A stretch of DNA of 64,000 nucleotides from Paenibacillus sp. 37. GTDB taxonomy: Bacteria > Bacillota > Bacilli > Paenibacillales > Paenibacillaceae. The stretch is taken from positions 3,844,001 to 3,908,000 of the forward strand of contig NZ_CP043761.1 of NCBI RefSeq assembly GCF_008386395.1. The letters are read 5' to 3'. Position 1 is the first letter of the stretch. Each line of letters begins with the position of its first letter. A model generated the notes under the pieces. The model did no database searches. It had not been told where the DNA came from and worked only from the letters and a program-made list of their open reading frames with translations. Of this stretch, positions 54,399 through 64,000 are shown piece by piece. Both the position numbers and the translations under genes were made by a program.

Positions 54399-55253
54399 TT
54401 GGGGACACGAAAAAATAAAATTAATGCTGCTTCGCTGCTGTTACTGGTGTTGTTCGCGGGTTTGGCTGTTTTGATGTTATTTCCTCTCTATGCACTGATG
54501 CTTGCTTCACTGAAACCTGCTGCCGAACTGTTCCGGTACGGCCTCAACGTTCGATGGGACTGGGCCTTAATGAGCCTGGACAATTATAAGACGATCTTCG
54601 CCGGATCGGGAGCAGCAGGTCACTACTTTACATGGTACAAAAACAGTCTGGTCATTACAGCGCTGTTCACGGTACTGAGCCTGTTGTTTTCGTCCATGGT
54701 CGGTTACGGACTCGGCGTGTACCGCTTCAGAGGACAGAGTCTGATCTTCACCTTCGTGCTGGTTGTGATGATGATTCCGATGGAAATTATTATCCTGCCT
54801 CTGTATGAACTGACGATTAAACTGAAGCTGATTAATACGGTGTGGGGCGTCATTCTGCCTTTTGTGGTGGCCCCTTTGCCAATCTTTTTCTTCAGGCAAT
54901 TTGCTCAGGGGTTGCCCAAGGATTTTATGGACGCAGGCAGAATTGACGGCTGTACCGAGTTTGGCATCTTCTTCCGCATCATGGTGCCGCTGATGGCCCC
55001 GGCATTTGGCGCAATTGCCATCTTGCAGGCCATGAACAGCTGGAATAACTTTCTCTGGCCGCTCATTGTCCTACGGACAACGGAGCAGTTCACTCTGCCG
55101 ATCGGGCTGGCTTCCTTCGTATCCCCGCTGGGCAATCATTATGAGGAACTGATCTCGGGAGCCGTGCTTGCCATCGTGCCCATCTTGATTCTGTTTCTTT
55201 TCTTTCAGCGCTTCTTTATCTCAGGTCTCACGGTTGGCGGGGTGAAAGGTTAA
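54399..55253 (+). CDS. CUT1 sugar ABC transporter permease, paralogue of 31953
   Basis: 284 aa from TTG 54399, with GGAAGGAGG eight bases upstream inside the previous gene's end. EAA loop FMDAGRIDGCTEFGIFFRIMVPLM; end FFISGLTVGGVKG. Third gene of the 52086 operon. No clear terminator follows; the 249 bases to the giant gene hold AT-rich promoter-like DNA. Confidence 0.91.
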   Translation: MGTRKNKINAASLLLLVLFAGLAVLMLFPLYALMLASLKPAAELFRYGLNVRWDWALMSLDNYKTIFAGSGAAGHYFTWYKNSLVITALFTVLSLLFSSMVGYGLGVYRFRGQSLIFTFVLVVMMIPMEIIILPLYELTIKLKLINTVWGVILPFVVAPLPIFFFRQFAQGLPKDFMDAGRIDGCTEFGIFFRIMVPLMAPAFGAIAILQAMNSWNNFLWPLIVLRTTEQFTLPIGLASFVSPLGNHYEELISGAVLAIVPILILFLFFQRFFISGLTVGGVKG

Positions 55254-55502
55254 TGCAAACTCCCTCTAGAGGAAATTGATGTGTGAATTATCAACATCTT
55301 GTTAACTTGGTACACATGGATCTTGAACGTTTTAAGGACTCGATGACATCTTAACAATTTATTTCGCGGTTCTATTTTAACAGAAAGCATGAACGTCATT
55401 TTCTATTGATCGGTCAAAGGTATTTCGTAGAAAGACTTTACTTACCGGTTTAAGAGAATTAAACCCCTAATGAATATGATCACATATATACAGGAGGTTA
55501 TA

Positions 55503-58500
55503 ATGACAATGATTTCGAAGAAGTGGAAGCCGCTTATGATCGCGCTGCTCCTGGCATTTCCAAGTCTGCCGTTGCAGGTTAGCGCTTTGCCTGGGGTCGC
55601 GGTGGCTGCAGTAAAGACCAGTATCTCCAATGCCAGCCTGTCGGCCAAAGTCGGCGATTTAGGTCAGATTGAGGAGCTCTATATCAACAACAATCCTGCC
55701 AATAAACAGGGGAAGCCAATCAATTTCGTCCTGCCTAACACTACATCACCGCAGAATGGTACACAGCACCAGTGGATGGGTGAAATGATCTTCTCTTACC
55801 GTACGGGTGCCAATGGACAATTCCCTGACAACAGGGACGGCTTTGTAGAAGTTGATACCAATAAAACATTGGCTGCGGGGGGATCTACACAAGTTTCGAC
55901 CATTAATCCGGATAACCCCTATATGAACAAGACCGCATCAGCAGACGGCAAGAAGGTAGAAGTCAACTTTATTGGACAGAACCTAAATTCTACAGACCAG
56001 CGGGTAATGAAGGGCTTTGATGTGAAATCCGTTTTTGATATGGAGACCGATGACGGTTCACTGCTTTGGGAAATTACGCTGAAGAACAAGAGCAATCAGT
56101 ATATCGAATTCGGGGATATCGGCTTGCCGATGCCTTGGAACAACAAATACCAGACCTTATCCGATACCTATGATGACCGTGTGACGGTGCATAATTTCGC
56201 AGGTGCTGATAGTGGATATTCATATGCCATCCGCACCAGTGGTGAGGGGAACTTCATGCTCTTCACCCCAGTGCCGGAAAGCGGAGCTCGGATCGAGTAT
56301 GTAGATTATTGGATGCATGAAGCAGGAGAGCGGCGTGCTGCAGATACCTTTAAGAACTGGACAGGGGACAGTGGCGGTTGGTATCCGGGACTGAACGTGC
56401 TCTATATCCACTCCAAAGAAATCCAGAAAACGGGACGCGGATACTTTACTGATGCTTCCAGCCTCGTCCTAGGACCGGATGAGTCCAAGACATATAAGTT
56501 TAAATTCTCAGCAGTCCGTGGAGGTGACAATACGCCGCAGGAAAGCGCCCAAAGCCCAAATAACAGTTCAACTTCGATGGAGGATCGCGAAGCCAATCTC
56601 CGGTCCATCCTATATAAATCAGGCATGATTGATGCCATAGCGGTGCCAGGCTTCCAGACAGCAATCAATATGCCTGTCAAGCTAGACCTGCACTATGACG
56701 ACAGTATCATTGATGTACAATCCATCGATATTCAAAATGTGGCAGAGAATGATCCGTTTGATGAAGCGCATATTCCGGATATTAAGCCTGGGAAGAGCAG
56801 AAAGGAAATGGTTGACAACTCGCGGGCCGGACGTGGACTGCCTGACGGGAACCCTGGCTACAACGAATCGGTTGAGTTTGTGGAGACCAAGATCGTGAAT
56901 GGCGAACAGCATCATATCTATTCACTTGAGTTTGATTCGATCGGCAACAACAGTGTGCACATCAATTATAAGCTGAAAGACGGTAACGAATGGGTGGATA
57001 AATTCACTCAATATGAATTCAATGTTCTAACCGAGCTGGATGCAATCTCGGATGCCCATTCCGATTTCATGGTCCAGAAAACACAGGATAAAAACCCGGA
57101 AAGTCCGACTTACGGTAACTATTTCGACTGGTATCTGTCAAGCGGCATGGATCTCAACACAAGCCATTGGGGAGATGACTGGAGCCATGATAACATCAAC
57201 TTCATGACGATAAAGAACTATCTGGCACCCAACCCTGATGAAATTCGCTCAATCGAAACATACCTGATCGACTTCATGTGGGAACGATATATGAAGAATA
57301 CTCAGGACAGCTATATCGTTGCAAACTGGCTGAAAGATTCTGGAGCGTACACCGACAAAGATAAACCTTATACACGTACCTTCTCCGAAATCATGGAAGC
57401 TACTGGATTTTTCAACATGTACCGGATTCAAAAGGCGTATCCCAATCTGATCGAGTACCGTGAATCGCCTCAGTATTATCTGGAAAAAGCATATAACATC
57501 TACGATAAGCGTGTTTCCACCGAAGCCATCGGATTCTATGGTGAGCAGCAGATCCCGGATATGATTGAAGCTCTGAAGGAAGAGGGAATGCAGACCGAGT
57601 CGGCCAATCTACAGAAGAAGTTCGCCTTCGACAAAGGACGGAATATGACTAGGGCCTCTTATCCTTACGGCTCGGAATTTGAATATGATAACACTGGTGA
57701 AGAAGGAGCCTATGCAGCAGCGAAGGCGCTGCGCACTTACTATCCTACAGACACGCTTGCAGGCGCAGCTGAGAAAAGTATGGAAATGGCTGACTGGAAA
57801 ACACGCGCCATGCGCGGGATTCAACCTACCTGGTTCCATTATTCAGTGCCCGTCTTCCGCGGTGGTGAAGGCTGGTGGAATTTTCAATATACTGCGTCTT
57901 TAGCAGGATATATTATGGATGACTGGCTCCGATATGAGAATGACGGCAGATCGATGGAGCAGACCGCAATTGCACAGCAGCGCAATTATGCGGGGAAGAT
58001 TTCGAACTTCAACGCCGTCAATATGGGTCAGATTTCGGCGAATTCAGTTGGCAGCACCTCTTGGAGATATTCGATGTATAAAGGAGGCACGGGCACTAAG
58101 GACGTATACGATGGCGGATCACGCGTCATGAGTAACGGCTGGAATGATTTTTCGGGCGAATCGGAAGAAGGCCTCTATGGTTCCCTTCTCAGCATCAGCT
58201 CTGATATTGTTACAGATCCGATATTCGGGCTGTTCGGATATGGCGCGCTGGTCACTGACGAAGGAAACAGCTATAACATTATGCCAAAAGACGGTTTCGG
58301 CAAGCGGATCAATCTGATCGACGAGAAAATTTACTTGGAGCTGGAAAGCGATAAAATAGAAAGCGCGAAAATTCAAAAAGATGGTGAGGGTTTTACTCTC
58401 CAGCTCCTAAATCCCTCAGGGAAAGAGCATACTTCACGGATTTTGTTCGATGGAGTGGGGATGGAGAATGGCTACTATACCATGAAGCTAAATGGTGCAG

Positions 58501-61500
58501 CTGCCGGACAGTTCTATGTTCAGAACAATGAAGGCGTTGCCATGTTTCAGATGGGCAGTGTGCAGCGTGCCGAATTGACCATTGAAAGATCGGCCGGCGG
58601 TGAAAATGAAGCTCCCCAAATTACTGTAGAGGTGGCGACACAACATCCACAAGCGTTAATTCCATTTATGCTTAATGGTATTGTAACCGATGATGGCGCT
58701 CCAGAAGGCACTCTGTCCTATCAATGGGAAGTGGTCAGCGCCCCGGAAGGTGGCAAGTTAACCTTTAATCATCCGAAAGCAAGTATTACACAGGCTACGG
58801 GTACCAAAGAAGGCTCCTATACCGTTAAGCTTAGCGCAAGTGATGGACAACTGACTGGCTCCAGCCAGATAATCTTCGAACTGGCTTCACCGCCGGATAA
58901 ACAGCCTCCAGCAATTGGCCAAGTGACTGCTGTTCAGGATGTTGCCAATAACAGTATCGTGGTATTGTCCGGGGAAGCCATTCCTGACCCTGTGCATACC
59001 GAGGCAGAAGAACCCCAGTTGAAGTACGCTTGGGCCATCAAGCAAAAGCCTGAAGGTTCAGCAGACATTTCATTTGTGGATAGTGACAAGGCAGCGGCCT
59101 ATGCACGTATAAGCACGGCAGGCACCTACATGTTTACCTTCAGTGCGGCAGACGGAGACAAGAAGGCTAGCAAGGATGTAACGATAGAGATCAAGGAAGA
59201 TACCGTTGATGCTTACCGTGCAATCAGCGTAGTGATCAAGAAGGATATTGAACCAGAACTCCCCAGACATATCTATATTCTGTCAGAGGACGGGTATCTA
59301 GAGCAGGAAATCACTTGGGATGCTATTGATCCAAGCAGTTATGCTAGTGCAGGCCAATTTGAAGCCAGAGGAAACGTCAATGGCATTGCTCTGGAGGTTT
59401 GGACTACCGTACATGTCGTGAATACTGAGCTGCAAAATGCGGCGCTGACAGCCAAGGCCTCCGCCAGCTTTTCTGGTGGCGACGGATATCCGGAAGCGAT
59501 GAATAACGGCATTGAACCTAAAAGCTCGGCAGATTTCTCGCCGAACCGCAGTGCCCCCAACAGTGCATGGCATAACTGGGGTAGAGAAGGAGATCCAGCA
59601 TGGGTGACGTATGAATGGGATCAGCCATTCCTGGCCTCATCCATGGATGTATATGTATTTCAAGACAACGGCGGTAACTTCCGTCCAAAGGATATGCAAC
59701 TTATGCTTCGCGGCGAAGATGGGAAATGGTACACCCCGCGGGACATAAAGGGATTGGGCAATGAACTTAATAAATACAATACGACTACCTTTGAGCCCGC
59801 CTATATTACAGGTGTTCGTATGGACATGAAGCCTACCGTTAATGGCAGCGGTATTCTGGAATGGAAGGTATACGGCTATACCGGAGCGGTAGATAAGTCA
59901 GAACTGATCAAGGTCTATAACTATGTAAATACATTAAATGCTTCGAACCTTGCAGATCCTGGTCTTGCGCCAATTGAAGCGGCAAAGACAGAAGCATCTG
60001 CTGTGATCAAGAATATGAATACCACAGACGAAGAAGTTACTCTGGCGCTTGAGAAGCTGCTTACGGATTTGCGTCTTCTTAGTCCGAGAGATGGCAATAT
60101 GGCCTTCCTCGCAAATGTTTCTTCTAGCTATACCTCTCCTTGGGAGAGTCTGGCTGCAGTAAACGACGGAAAGAAGGATGGCAGCAACATTTCGCATTGG
60201 GGAACCTGGGGCCATGAGGGCGCAGAGGAGTGGGTGCAATATGAATGGCCGCAGGGTGCATCTATCCGAAGTTCGAATCTGGTGCTGTGGTCAGATGCCG
60301 GCGGAATCAAGCCGCCTACCCAAATTGTATATTCCTACATCCCGGCGGATAGCGTTACTAATGAATGGGTAACAGCGGGAACGGTTACAGAAGGAATCAA
60401 AGTGGTTGATCATTCTCCGACGGAATCTTCCAATCCATACACATTTGATCCAGTACTTGAGGTCAAGGCGCTGCGAGCCACCCTGACCAAGCAATCACAG
60501 GCAGGAGATAACGGTGTAGGCCTATGGGAATGGGAAGTTCACCAGGCCATATCCAGTCCTGATCGTGAGGCTCCAGTAACACCGGCCGGTGTGGCACCGT
60601 CCATTCCTGATGGAGATGACGGCAAACTGATCGGTGTGACAACAGAAATGGAGTATAAGAAGGAAGGCGAAGAAGAATATATTGCTATTTCAGGAATTGA
60701 GGTCACAGGTCTCACCGCCGGTAAATATTATGTCCGGTATATGAAGACTGGTTCGCTGAGCGCCAGCCTGGATAAGGAAGTCGTTATTCCGGAAGGGCAG
60801 ACACAGGAGCAGGCTGCACCAGATGCAAGTGGATGGGTGATCTCACACGCCAATTCGGATACCGACACAAAAGGCAAAATTGAGGGTTTAAATGATACGA
60901 TGGAATATCGGAAGCTGGGCGAAGAGGACTACACGCCTGTTCCAGGTTCAAGTATCAACGATCTGGAGCCTGGCAGTTATCAGATCCGGTATGCAGCCAC
61001 AGACAGCCTAAAGGCAAGTCCGTCGGTAACCGTGGACATTCGCAATGAAGCTAAGGAAAACAGAGATGCACCAACAGCGGAAGGACTGGTTATTACACCG
61101 CCTACAGCGGCAGGCGGAAATGATGGCAGAATTGAAAATGTGACTGCCGATATGGAGTACCGGAAGGCCGATCAAGGTGGTTACATGCCGGTCAGTGGAA
61201 CCAGCATTGAAGGCCTGACGGCCGGTAGCTATGAGCTCCGGTACGCCGGAACAGATATGAGCAATCCAAGTCCTGCTATCCTGATCGTCGTTCCTGACGG
61301 AACCAAGCAGGAGCAAAGTCCGCCGTCCAGTGCAGAGGTCAAGGCTGTAAATGTCAGTGCAGCTGGGGCCAAGGATGGTAAGATCACTGGTGTAAGTCCT
61401 GTAATGGAATATCGGCAAGTGGGAGTGGACGCTGGCAGCTGGAATGCGATCACAGGCACAGAGGTTACAGGTCTTGGTAACGGAATCTACGAAGTAAGAT

Positions 61501-62819
61501 ATAAAGAAACGGCAATTCATCATGCGAGCCAATCCCTTACTGTCGTTATCAGCAATCCAGTCATCAATCCGAAGCCTACGGAAACACCGCCGTCAACGGA
61601 TGCACCTGTGTCAGTGACCACACCTTCACCGACTCCTGAAAACATCAAAGTCGAAGGGAATTGGATTAAGATTGTGGCACCACAGACGGATACCAAAACC
61701 GGTAAAGCTAAAGGAGCACCCATCCGCCAGGAAGACCTTAATAAGGCTCTGGAGCATGTAAAGGCAAATAGCAGTAATGTTAAAACGCTTATGGTGGACA
61801 TACCGAAAGCAGAGGGAGCCAATTCCTATGCGGTTGAGCTTCCTGCAGCTGCACTAACCGCAGCGCATGCCAACATCAAGATCGAGATTAATACGGAATT
61901 TGGATCCGTTACAGTACCTTCTAATTTGCTGAAGTATATATCAGGTGCCAAAAGTGTGGAACTGACACTAAGCTGGCTAGATACGGCAAAGCTACATTCA
62001 GAAGTAAATTCCGTAACAGCCAGCAGACCTGTTATTGCATTCGCTGTTCAATTAGATGGAGAAGAAATGGTAGCCTTGAATGCACCGGTTGAAATCAGAC
62101 TGCCTTATACTCCTGATGTTGAAGAATTGGCCAATTCCAAATACCTTACAGTTGCGTACGTGGCTGCAAATAGTACATTTGTTCAGCTACTGAATGGCAA
62201 ATACGACAGTGCTCTACAAGCCATGGTTTTTCCAGCGGCAAACACAGGTCAATATGCAGTTGTTTATACGAAGAAGTTCTTCAATGATGTCATCAAGGAT
62301 TCGTGGTACGCACCAGCGGTTGAAACAATGGCGTCCAAAGGATTCATCGACGGGACATCAGCAACAAGCTTTAGTCCTGGCCAAAAGGTCACAAGAGGTG
62401 AGTATCTAGCTTGGTTGGTAAGGACACTGGATCTCAAAGCAGAGTTCAACACCACCTTCGGTGATATGAAGCAAACAGACCTCTATTATGAGGAAATCGG
62501 AATCGCCAAAGCACTCGGGATCGCCCTGGGCACGAACGGCAGCTTCTATCCGGAAACGGAAATTGCTAGACAAGATTTGGCTGTGCTGACCATGCGGGCT
62601 TTGCGGGCAGTGGGGAAAACTGAGCAGACCCATACAGCTGAGGATCTCAAGAGATTTACAGATGCAGCAAACGTAGCAAAGTACGCAGTTGATGATATGG
62701 CTGCAATGGCTAAAATGGGTTTCATAAACGGGCGAAGCAATGTAACCTTGAGTCCTGACGGAACGACAATCAGAGCAGAAGCTGCTCAGGTTCTATATAA
62801 AATTTTCTTGCAACTATAA
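55503..62819 (+). CDS. Giant S-layer-anchored DUF5695 protein, putative glycoside hydrolase
   Basis: 2438 aa from ATG 55503 (AGGAGG upstream; the earlier ATG 55470 is less good). Signal peptide to about residue 36. DUF5695 catalytic-type region about 45-1030: QHQWMGEMIFSYRTG, WEITLKNKSNQYIEFGDIGLP, FDWYLSSGMDLNTSHWGDDW, YGSEFEYDNTGEEGAYAAAKAL, GGEGWWNFQYTASLAGYIM. Then two PKD-like domains (1036-1233), bacterial Ig (1238-1308), F5/8C (1312-1461), FIVAR-like, second F5/8C (1531-1683), four tandem repeats of about 75-80 residues (1700-2018), Pro/Thr linker, beta domain, three SLH repeats (2256-2438). Sits on the cell surface. The reaction is not established to my knowledge; the context suggests plant arabinosides. 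Confidence 0.78.
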   Translation: MTMISKKWKPLMIALLLAFPSLPLQVSALPGVAVAAVKTSISNASLSAKVGDLGQIEELYINNNPANKQGKPINFVLPNTTSPQNGTQHQWMGEMIFSYRTGANGQFPDNRDGFVEVDTNKTLAAGGSTQVSTINPDNPYMNKTASADGKKVEVNFIGQNLNSTDQRVMKGFDVKSVFDMETDDGSLLWEITLKNKSNQYIEFGDIGLPMPWNNKYQTLSDTYDDRVTVHNFAGADSGYSYAIRTSGEGNFMLFTPVPESGARIEYVDYWMHEAGERRAADTFKNWTGDSGGWYPGLNVLYIHSKEIQKTGRGYFTDASSLVLGPDESKTYKFKFSAVRGGDNTPQESAQSPNNSSTSMEDREANLRSILYKSGMIDAIAVPGFQTAINMPVKLDLHYDDSIIDVQSIDIQNVAENDPFDEAHIPDIKPGKSRKEMVDNSRAGRGLPDGNPGYNESVEFVETKIVNGEQHHIYSLEFDSIGNNSVHINYKLKDGNEWVDKFTQYEFNVLTELDAISDAHSDFMVQKTQDKNPESPTYGNYFDWYLSSGMDLNTSHWGDDWSHDNINFMTIKNYLAPNPDEIRSIETYLIDFMWERYMKNTQDSYIVANWLKDSGAYTDKDKPYTRTFSEIMEATGFFNMYRIQKAYPNLIEYRESPQYYLEKAYNIYDKRVSTEAIGFYGEQQIPDMIEALKEEGMQTESANLQKKFAFDKGRNMTRASYPYGSEFEYDNTGEEGAYAAAKALRTYYPTDTLAGAAEKSMEMADWKTRAMRGIQPTWFHYSVPVFRGGEGWWNFQYTASLAGYIMDDWLRYENDGRSMEQTAIAQQRNYAGKISNFNAVNMGQISANSVGSTSWRYSMYKGGTGTKDVYDGGSRVMSNGWNDFSGESEEGLYGSLLSISSDIVTDPIFGLFGYGALVTDEGNSYNIMPKDGFGKRINLIDEKIYLELESDKIESAKIQKDGEGFTLQLLNPSGKEHTSRILFDGVGMENGYYTMKLNGAAAGQFYVQNNEGVAMFQMGSVQRAELTIERSAGGENEAPQITVEVATQHPQALIPFMLNGIVTDDGAPEGTLSYQWEVVSAPEGGKLTFNHPKASITQATGTKEGSYTVKLSASDGQLTGSSQIIFELASPPDKQPPAIGQVTAVQDVANNSIVVLSGEAIPDPVHTEAEEPQLKYAWAIKQKPEGSADISFVDSDKAAAYARISTAGTYMFTFSAADGDKKASKDVTIEIKEDTVDAYRAISVVIKKDIEPELPRHIYILSEDGYLEQEITWDAIDPSSYASAGQFEARGNVNGIALEVWTTVHVVNTELQNAALTAKASASFSGGDGYPEAMNNGIEPKSSADFSPNRSAPNSAWHNWGREGDPAWVTYEWDQPFLASSMDVYVFQDNGGNFRPKDMQLMLRGEDGKWYTPRDIKGLGNELNKYNTTTFEPAYITGVRMDMKPTVNGSGILEWKVYGYTGAVDKSELIKVYNYVNTLNASNLADPGLAPIEAAKTEASAVIKNMNTTDEEVTLALEKLLTDLRLLSPRDGNMAFLANVSSSYTSPWESLAAVNDGKKDGSNISHWGTWGHEGAEEWVQYEWPQGASIRSSNLVLWSDAGGIKPPTQIVYSYIPADSVTNEWVTAGTVTEGIKVVDHSPTESSNPYTFDPVLEVKALRATLTKQSQAGDNGVGLWEWEVHQAISSPDREAPVTPAGVAPSIPDGDDGKLIGVTTEMEYKKEGEEEYIAISGIEVTGLTAGKYYVRYMKTGSLSASLDKEVVIPEGQTQEQAAPDASGWVISHANSDTDTKGKIEGLNDTMEYRKLGEEDYTPVPGSSINDLEPGSYQIRYAATDSLKASPSVTVDIRNEAKENRDAPTAEGLVITPPTAAGGNDGRIENVTADMEYRKADQGGYMPVSGTSIEGLTAGSYELRYAGTDMSNPSPAILIVVPDGTKQEQSPPSSAEVKAVNVSAAGAKDGKITGVSPVMEYRQVGVDAGSWNAITGTEVTGLGNGIYEVRYKETAIHHASQSLTVVISNPVINPKPTETPPSTDAPVSVTTPSPTPENIKVEGNWIKIVAPQTDTKTGKAKGAPIRQEDLNKALEHVKANSSNVKTLMVDIPKAEGANSYAVELPAAALTAAHANIKIEINTEFGSVTVPSNLLKYISGAKSVELTLSWLDTAKLHSEVNSVTASRPVIAFAVQLDGEEMVALNAPVEIRLPYTPDVEELANSKYLTVAYVAANSTFVQLLNGKYDSALQAMVFPAANTGQYAVVYTKKFFNDVIKDSWYAPAVETMASKGFIDGTSATSFSPGQKVTRGEYLAWLVRTLDLKAEFNTTFGDMKQTDLYYEEIGIAKALGIALGTNGSFYPETEIARQDLAVLTMRALRAVGKTEQTHTAEDLKRFTDAANVAKYAVDDMAAMAKMGFINGRSNVTLSPDGTTIRAEAAQVLYKIFLQL

Positions 62820-62823
62820 TTGT

Positions 62824-62876
62824 AGAAACCGACCTTCATCCTGTTTTCTGCAGGTCCAAGGTCGGTTTCTTTTTTA
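62824..62876 (+). terminator. Terminator of the giant DUF5695 gene
   Basis: AGAAACCGACCTT (62824-62836) / AAGGTCGGTTTCT (62858-62870), perfect 13 bp, six T's. Confidence 0.88.
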
Positions 62877-62969
62877 GGGAGTGCTTCAAGCATAATGCCG
62901 TGCCCAATGTTAATTACCTATACGTAGAAAAAGCTTAAAAATCTAAACTACCCCGTTGAATCGACGTAG

Positions 62970-64000
62970 TTAGGTTGAAATTTGCGGTTCATCTGAAGGC
63001 TGTCGTCCACTTACCACAAGCATAATTACAGCAATGATGATAAGTATAAAGCAGAAGATAAATGAATATCGGTAACCTACAATGCTGGCTACTCCACCAC
63101 CAACAAGACTACCAAGCAGTCTACCGATTGTGGATGAATTCGAATAGAGTGTGGAAGCATATCCCGGCATACTAGGCAGCAGGTCCTGAATGTAGCTAAT
63201 TCCAATCGCAGAAATGACGGCGACAAAAACAGCGAGCAAAATTTGTGCTGCAAGCATTTGCCACATCTCGTTCGAGATAAGTATAACGAAATAATAAGCT
63301 CCTCCAAAAATAGCCCCGCAAAACACCAAGATTCGGTTACTATACTTTGCACTAAGTAGACCGAGTATAATCATAAAGGGAATTTCCAACGCGGCACATA
63401 TACTGCTGATTAAACCGACATGACTTGTCGTACCCCCAAGATTGTTTGTAATAAAGAGAGCCGTGTTTATGCTGCTCATCCAATGAGCCGTATACATGAG
63501 TGTCAGAATGAGAAAAGGAATTAAAATATCCCGGTTTTGAGTCAGTCGGAAACTTTTTATATTCGCTTCAGCATTATTGTTCTTCATTTCTGTGTTTGAT
63601 TGGAGAAACAGGAAAACAAGCAGAGCAACGAGTAGGAAAGCTCCGATCGTTCCCAAAAAAATCCCCTTAAATCCAATAGCAGCGAGTAATAAAGTGCCGA
63701 TTAAAGGACCTGTAATAAAGCCAAGAGAGAAAGCAGAACGCAAGGTAGAATTAGCAAACGCACGCTCCGTAAAATGACTCTTTATCACTGCTTCTCTAGA
63801 AATAGCGAACAACTGGGGCATTCCTGGTGCACCAAGGGCAGTAAACACAGTCATGTAAATGAACAAAATCGGAAAATCTTGAATAAACAAGTATCCACTA
63901 AAGGCCAGAACATTAGAGAGAGTAGAGAAAAGATAAACGCTCTTCCGATTCAAGCCGAGATCAGAACGTCTCCCGATTAGCGTACTGATCCATATTCCTG
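62970..64000 (-). CDS. MFS transporter, sugar-efflux-like (start outside window)
   Basis: At least 342 codons; the frame stays open to the window edge (ISTLIGRRSDLGLNRKSVYLF), with TTG 63953 only an internal codon. About ten membrane segments are seen. LIGRRSDLGLNRK is the loop 2-3 MFS signature, and GAPGMPQLFAISREAV plus RSAFSLGFITGPLIGTLLLAAIGFKG resemble SetA/SotB sugar efflux permeases. Convergent with the giant gene across its terminator. Substrate unknown; sugar export would fit the neighbourhood. Confidence 0.85.
   Translation of the reverse strand, partial: GIWISTLIGRRSDLGLNRKSVYLFSTLSNVLAFSGYLFIQDFPILFIYMTVFTALGAPGMPQLFAISREAVIKSHFTERAFANSTLRSAFSLGFITGPLIGTLLLAAIGFKGIFLGTIGAFLLVALLVFLFLQSNTEMKNNNAEANIKSFRLTQNRDILIPFLILTLMYTAHWMSSINTALFITNNLGGTTSHVGLISSICAALEIPFMIILGLLSAKYSNRILVFCGAIFGGAYYFVILISNEMWQMLAAQILLAVFVAVISAIGISYIQDLLPSMPGYASTLYSNSSTIGRLLGSLVGGGVASIVGYRYSFIFCFILIIIAVIMLVVSGRQPSDEPQIST

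Overview
The window looks like a Paenibacillus-type Firmicute chromosome. Grounds: several CUT1 sugar importers without their own ATPase, a YesM-type sensor kinase, strong GGAGG ribosome sites, rho-independent terminators, and two giant secreted enzymes ending in three SLH domains. No rRNA, tRNA or CRISPR was seen. Gene names are from recognition of sequence, not from a search.

Region 1 (1-6.7 kb): 3' end of a GH36 alpha-galactosidase, a convergent YesM-type kinase with no visible response regulator, and an Lpl-type importer (two permeases, then a lipoprotein).

Region 2 (6.9-24.7 kb): small metabolic and regulatory genes mixed with many broken genes. Intact: DinB, a TetR/DUF1348 operon, an alpha/beta hydrolase sharing its operator, kbl and threonine dehydrogenase (threonine to glycine plus acetyl-CoA), a second TetR beside two NAD(P)-binding proteins, GntR-ilvD, a GNAT acetyltransferase, a GH43 enzyme and a VanZ protein. 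Broken: HxlR, SnoaL-like, RibD_C, two nitroreductases, FrnE/DsbA, AraC, a group II intron RT scrap and a membrane protein. Several breaks look like simple deletions that joined two neighbours.

Region 3 (24.7-28.3 kb): GDPD-like phosphodiesterase, OmpR-type response regulator and sensor kinase in an overlapping operon, then a scrap of a polymorphic toxin joined to a dispersed hairpin repeat.

Region 4 (28.3-34 kb): GntR-LacI-type (AraR-like) regulator divergent from a sugar importer operon ending in a GH43 arabinofuranosidase-like enzyme; then 1 kb of repeats.

Region 5 (34.9-62.9 kb): the most interesting part. A LacI regulator with three matching operators, a cytoplasmic DUF5695-like protein, an importer, a 2115-residue SLH-anchored (alpha/alpha)6-type enzyme, a GH127 beta-L-arabinofuranosidase with its Zn/Cys site, an AraC regulator, a second importer paralogous to that of region 4, and a 2438-residue SLH-anchored DUF5695 protein. 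The gene set parallels the Bifidobacterium longum Hyp cluster for beta-L-arabinooligosaccharides of plant hydroxyproline-rich glycoproteins. My reading: surface enzymes release short arabinosides, the importers take them up, and cytoplasmic GH127/GH43/DUF5695-like enzymes finish them. An MFS transporter runs off the right end.
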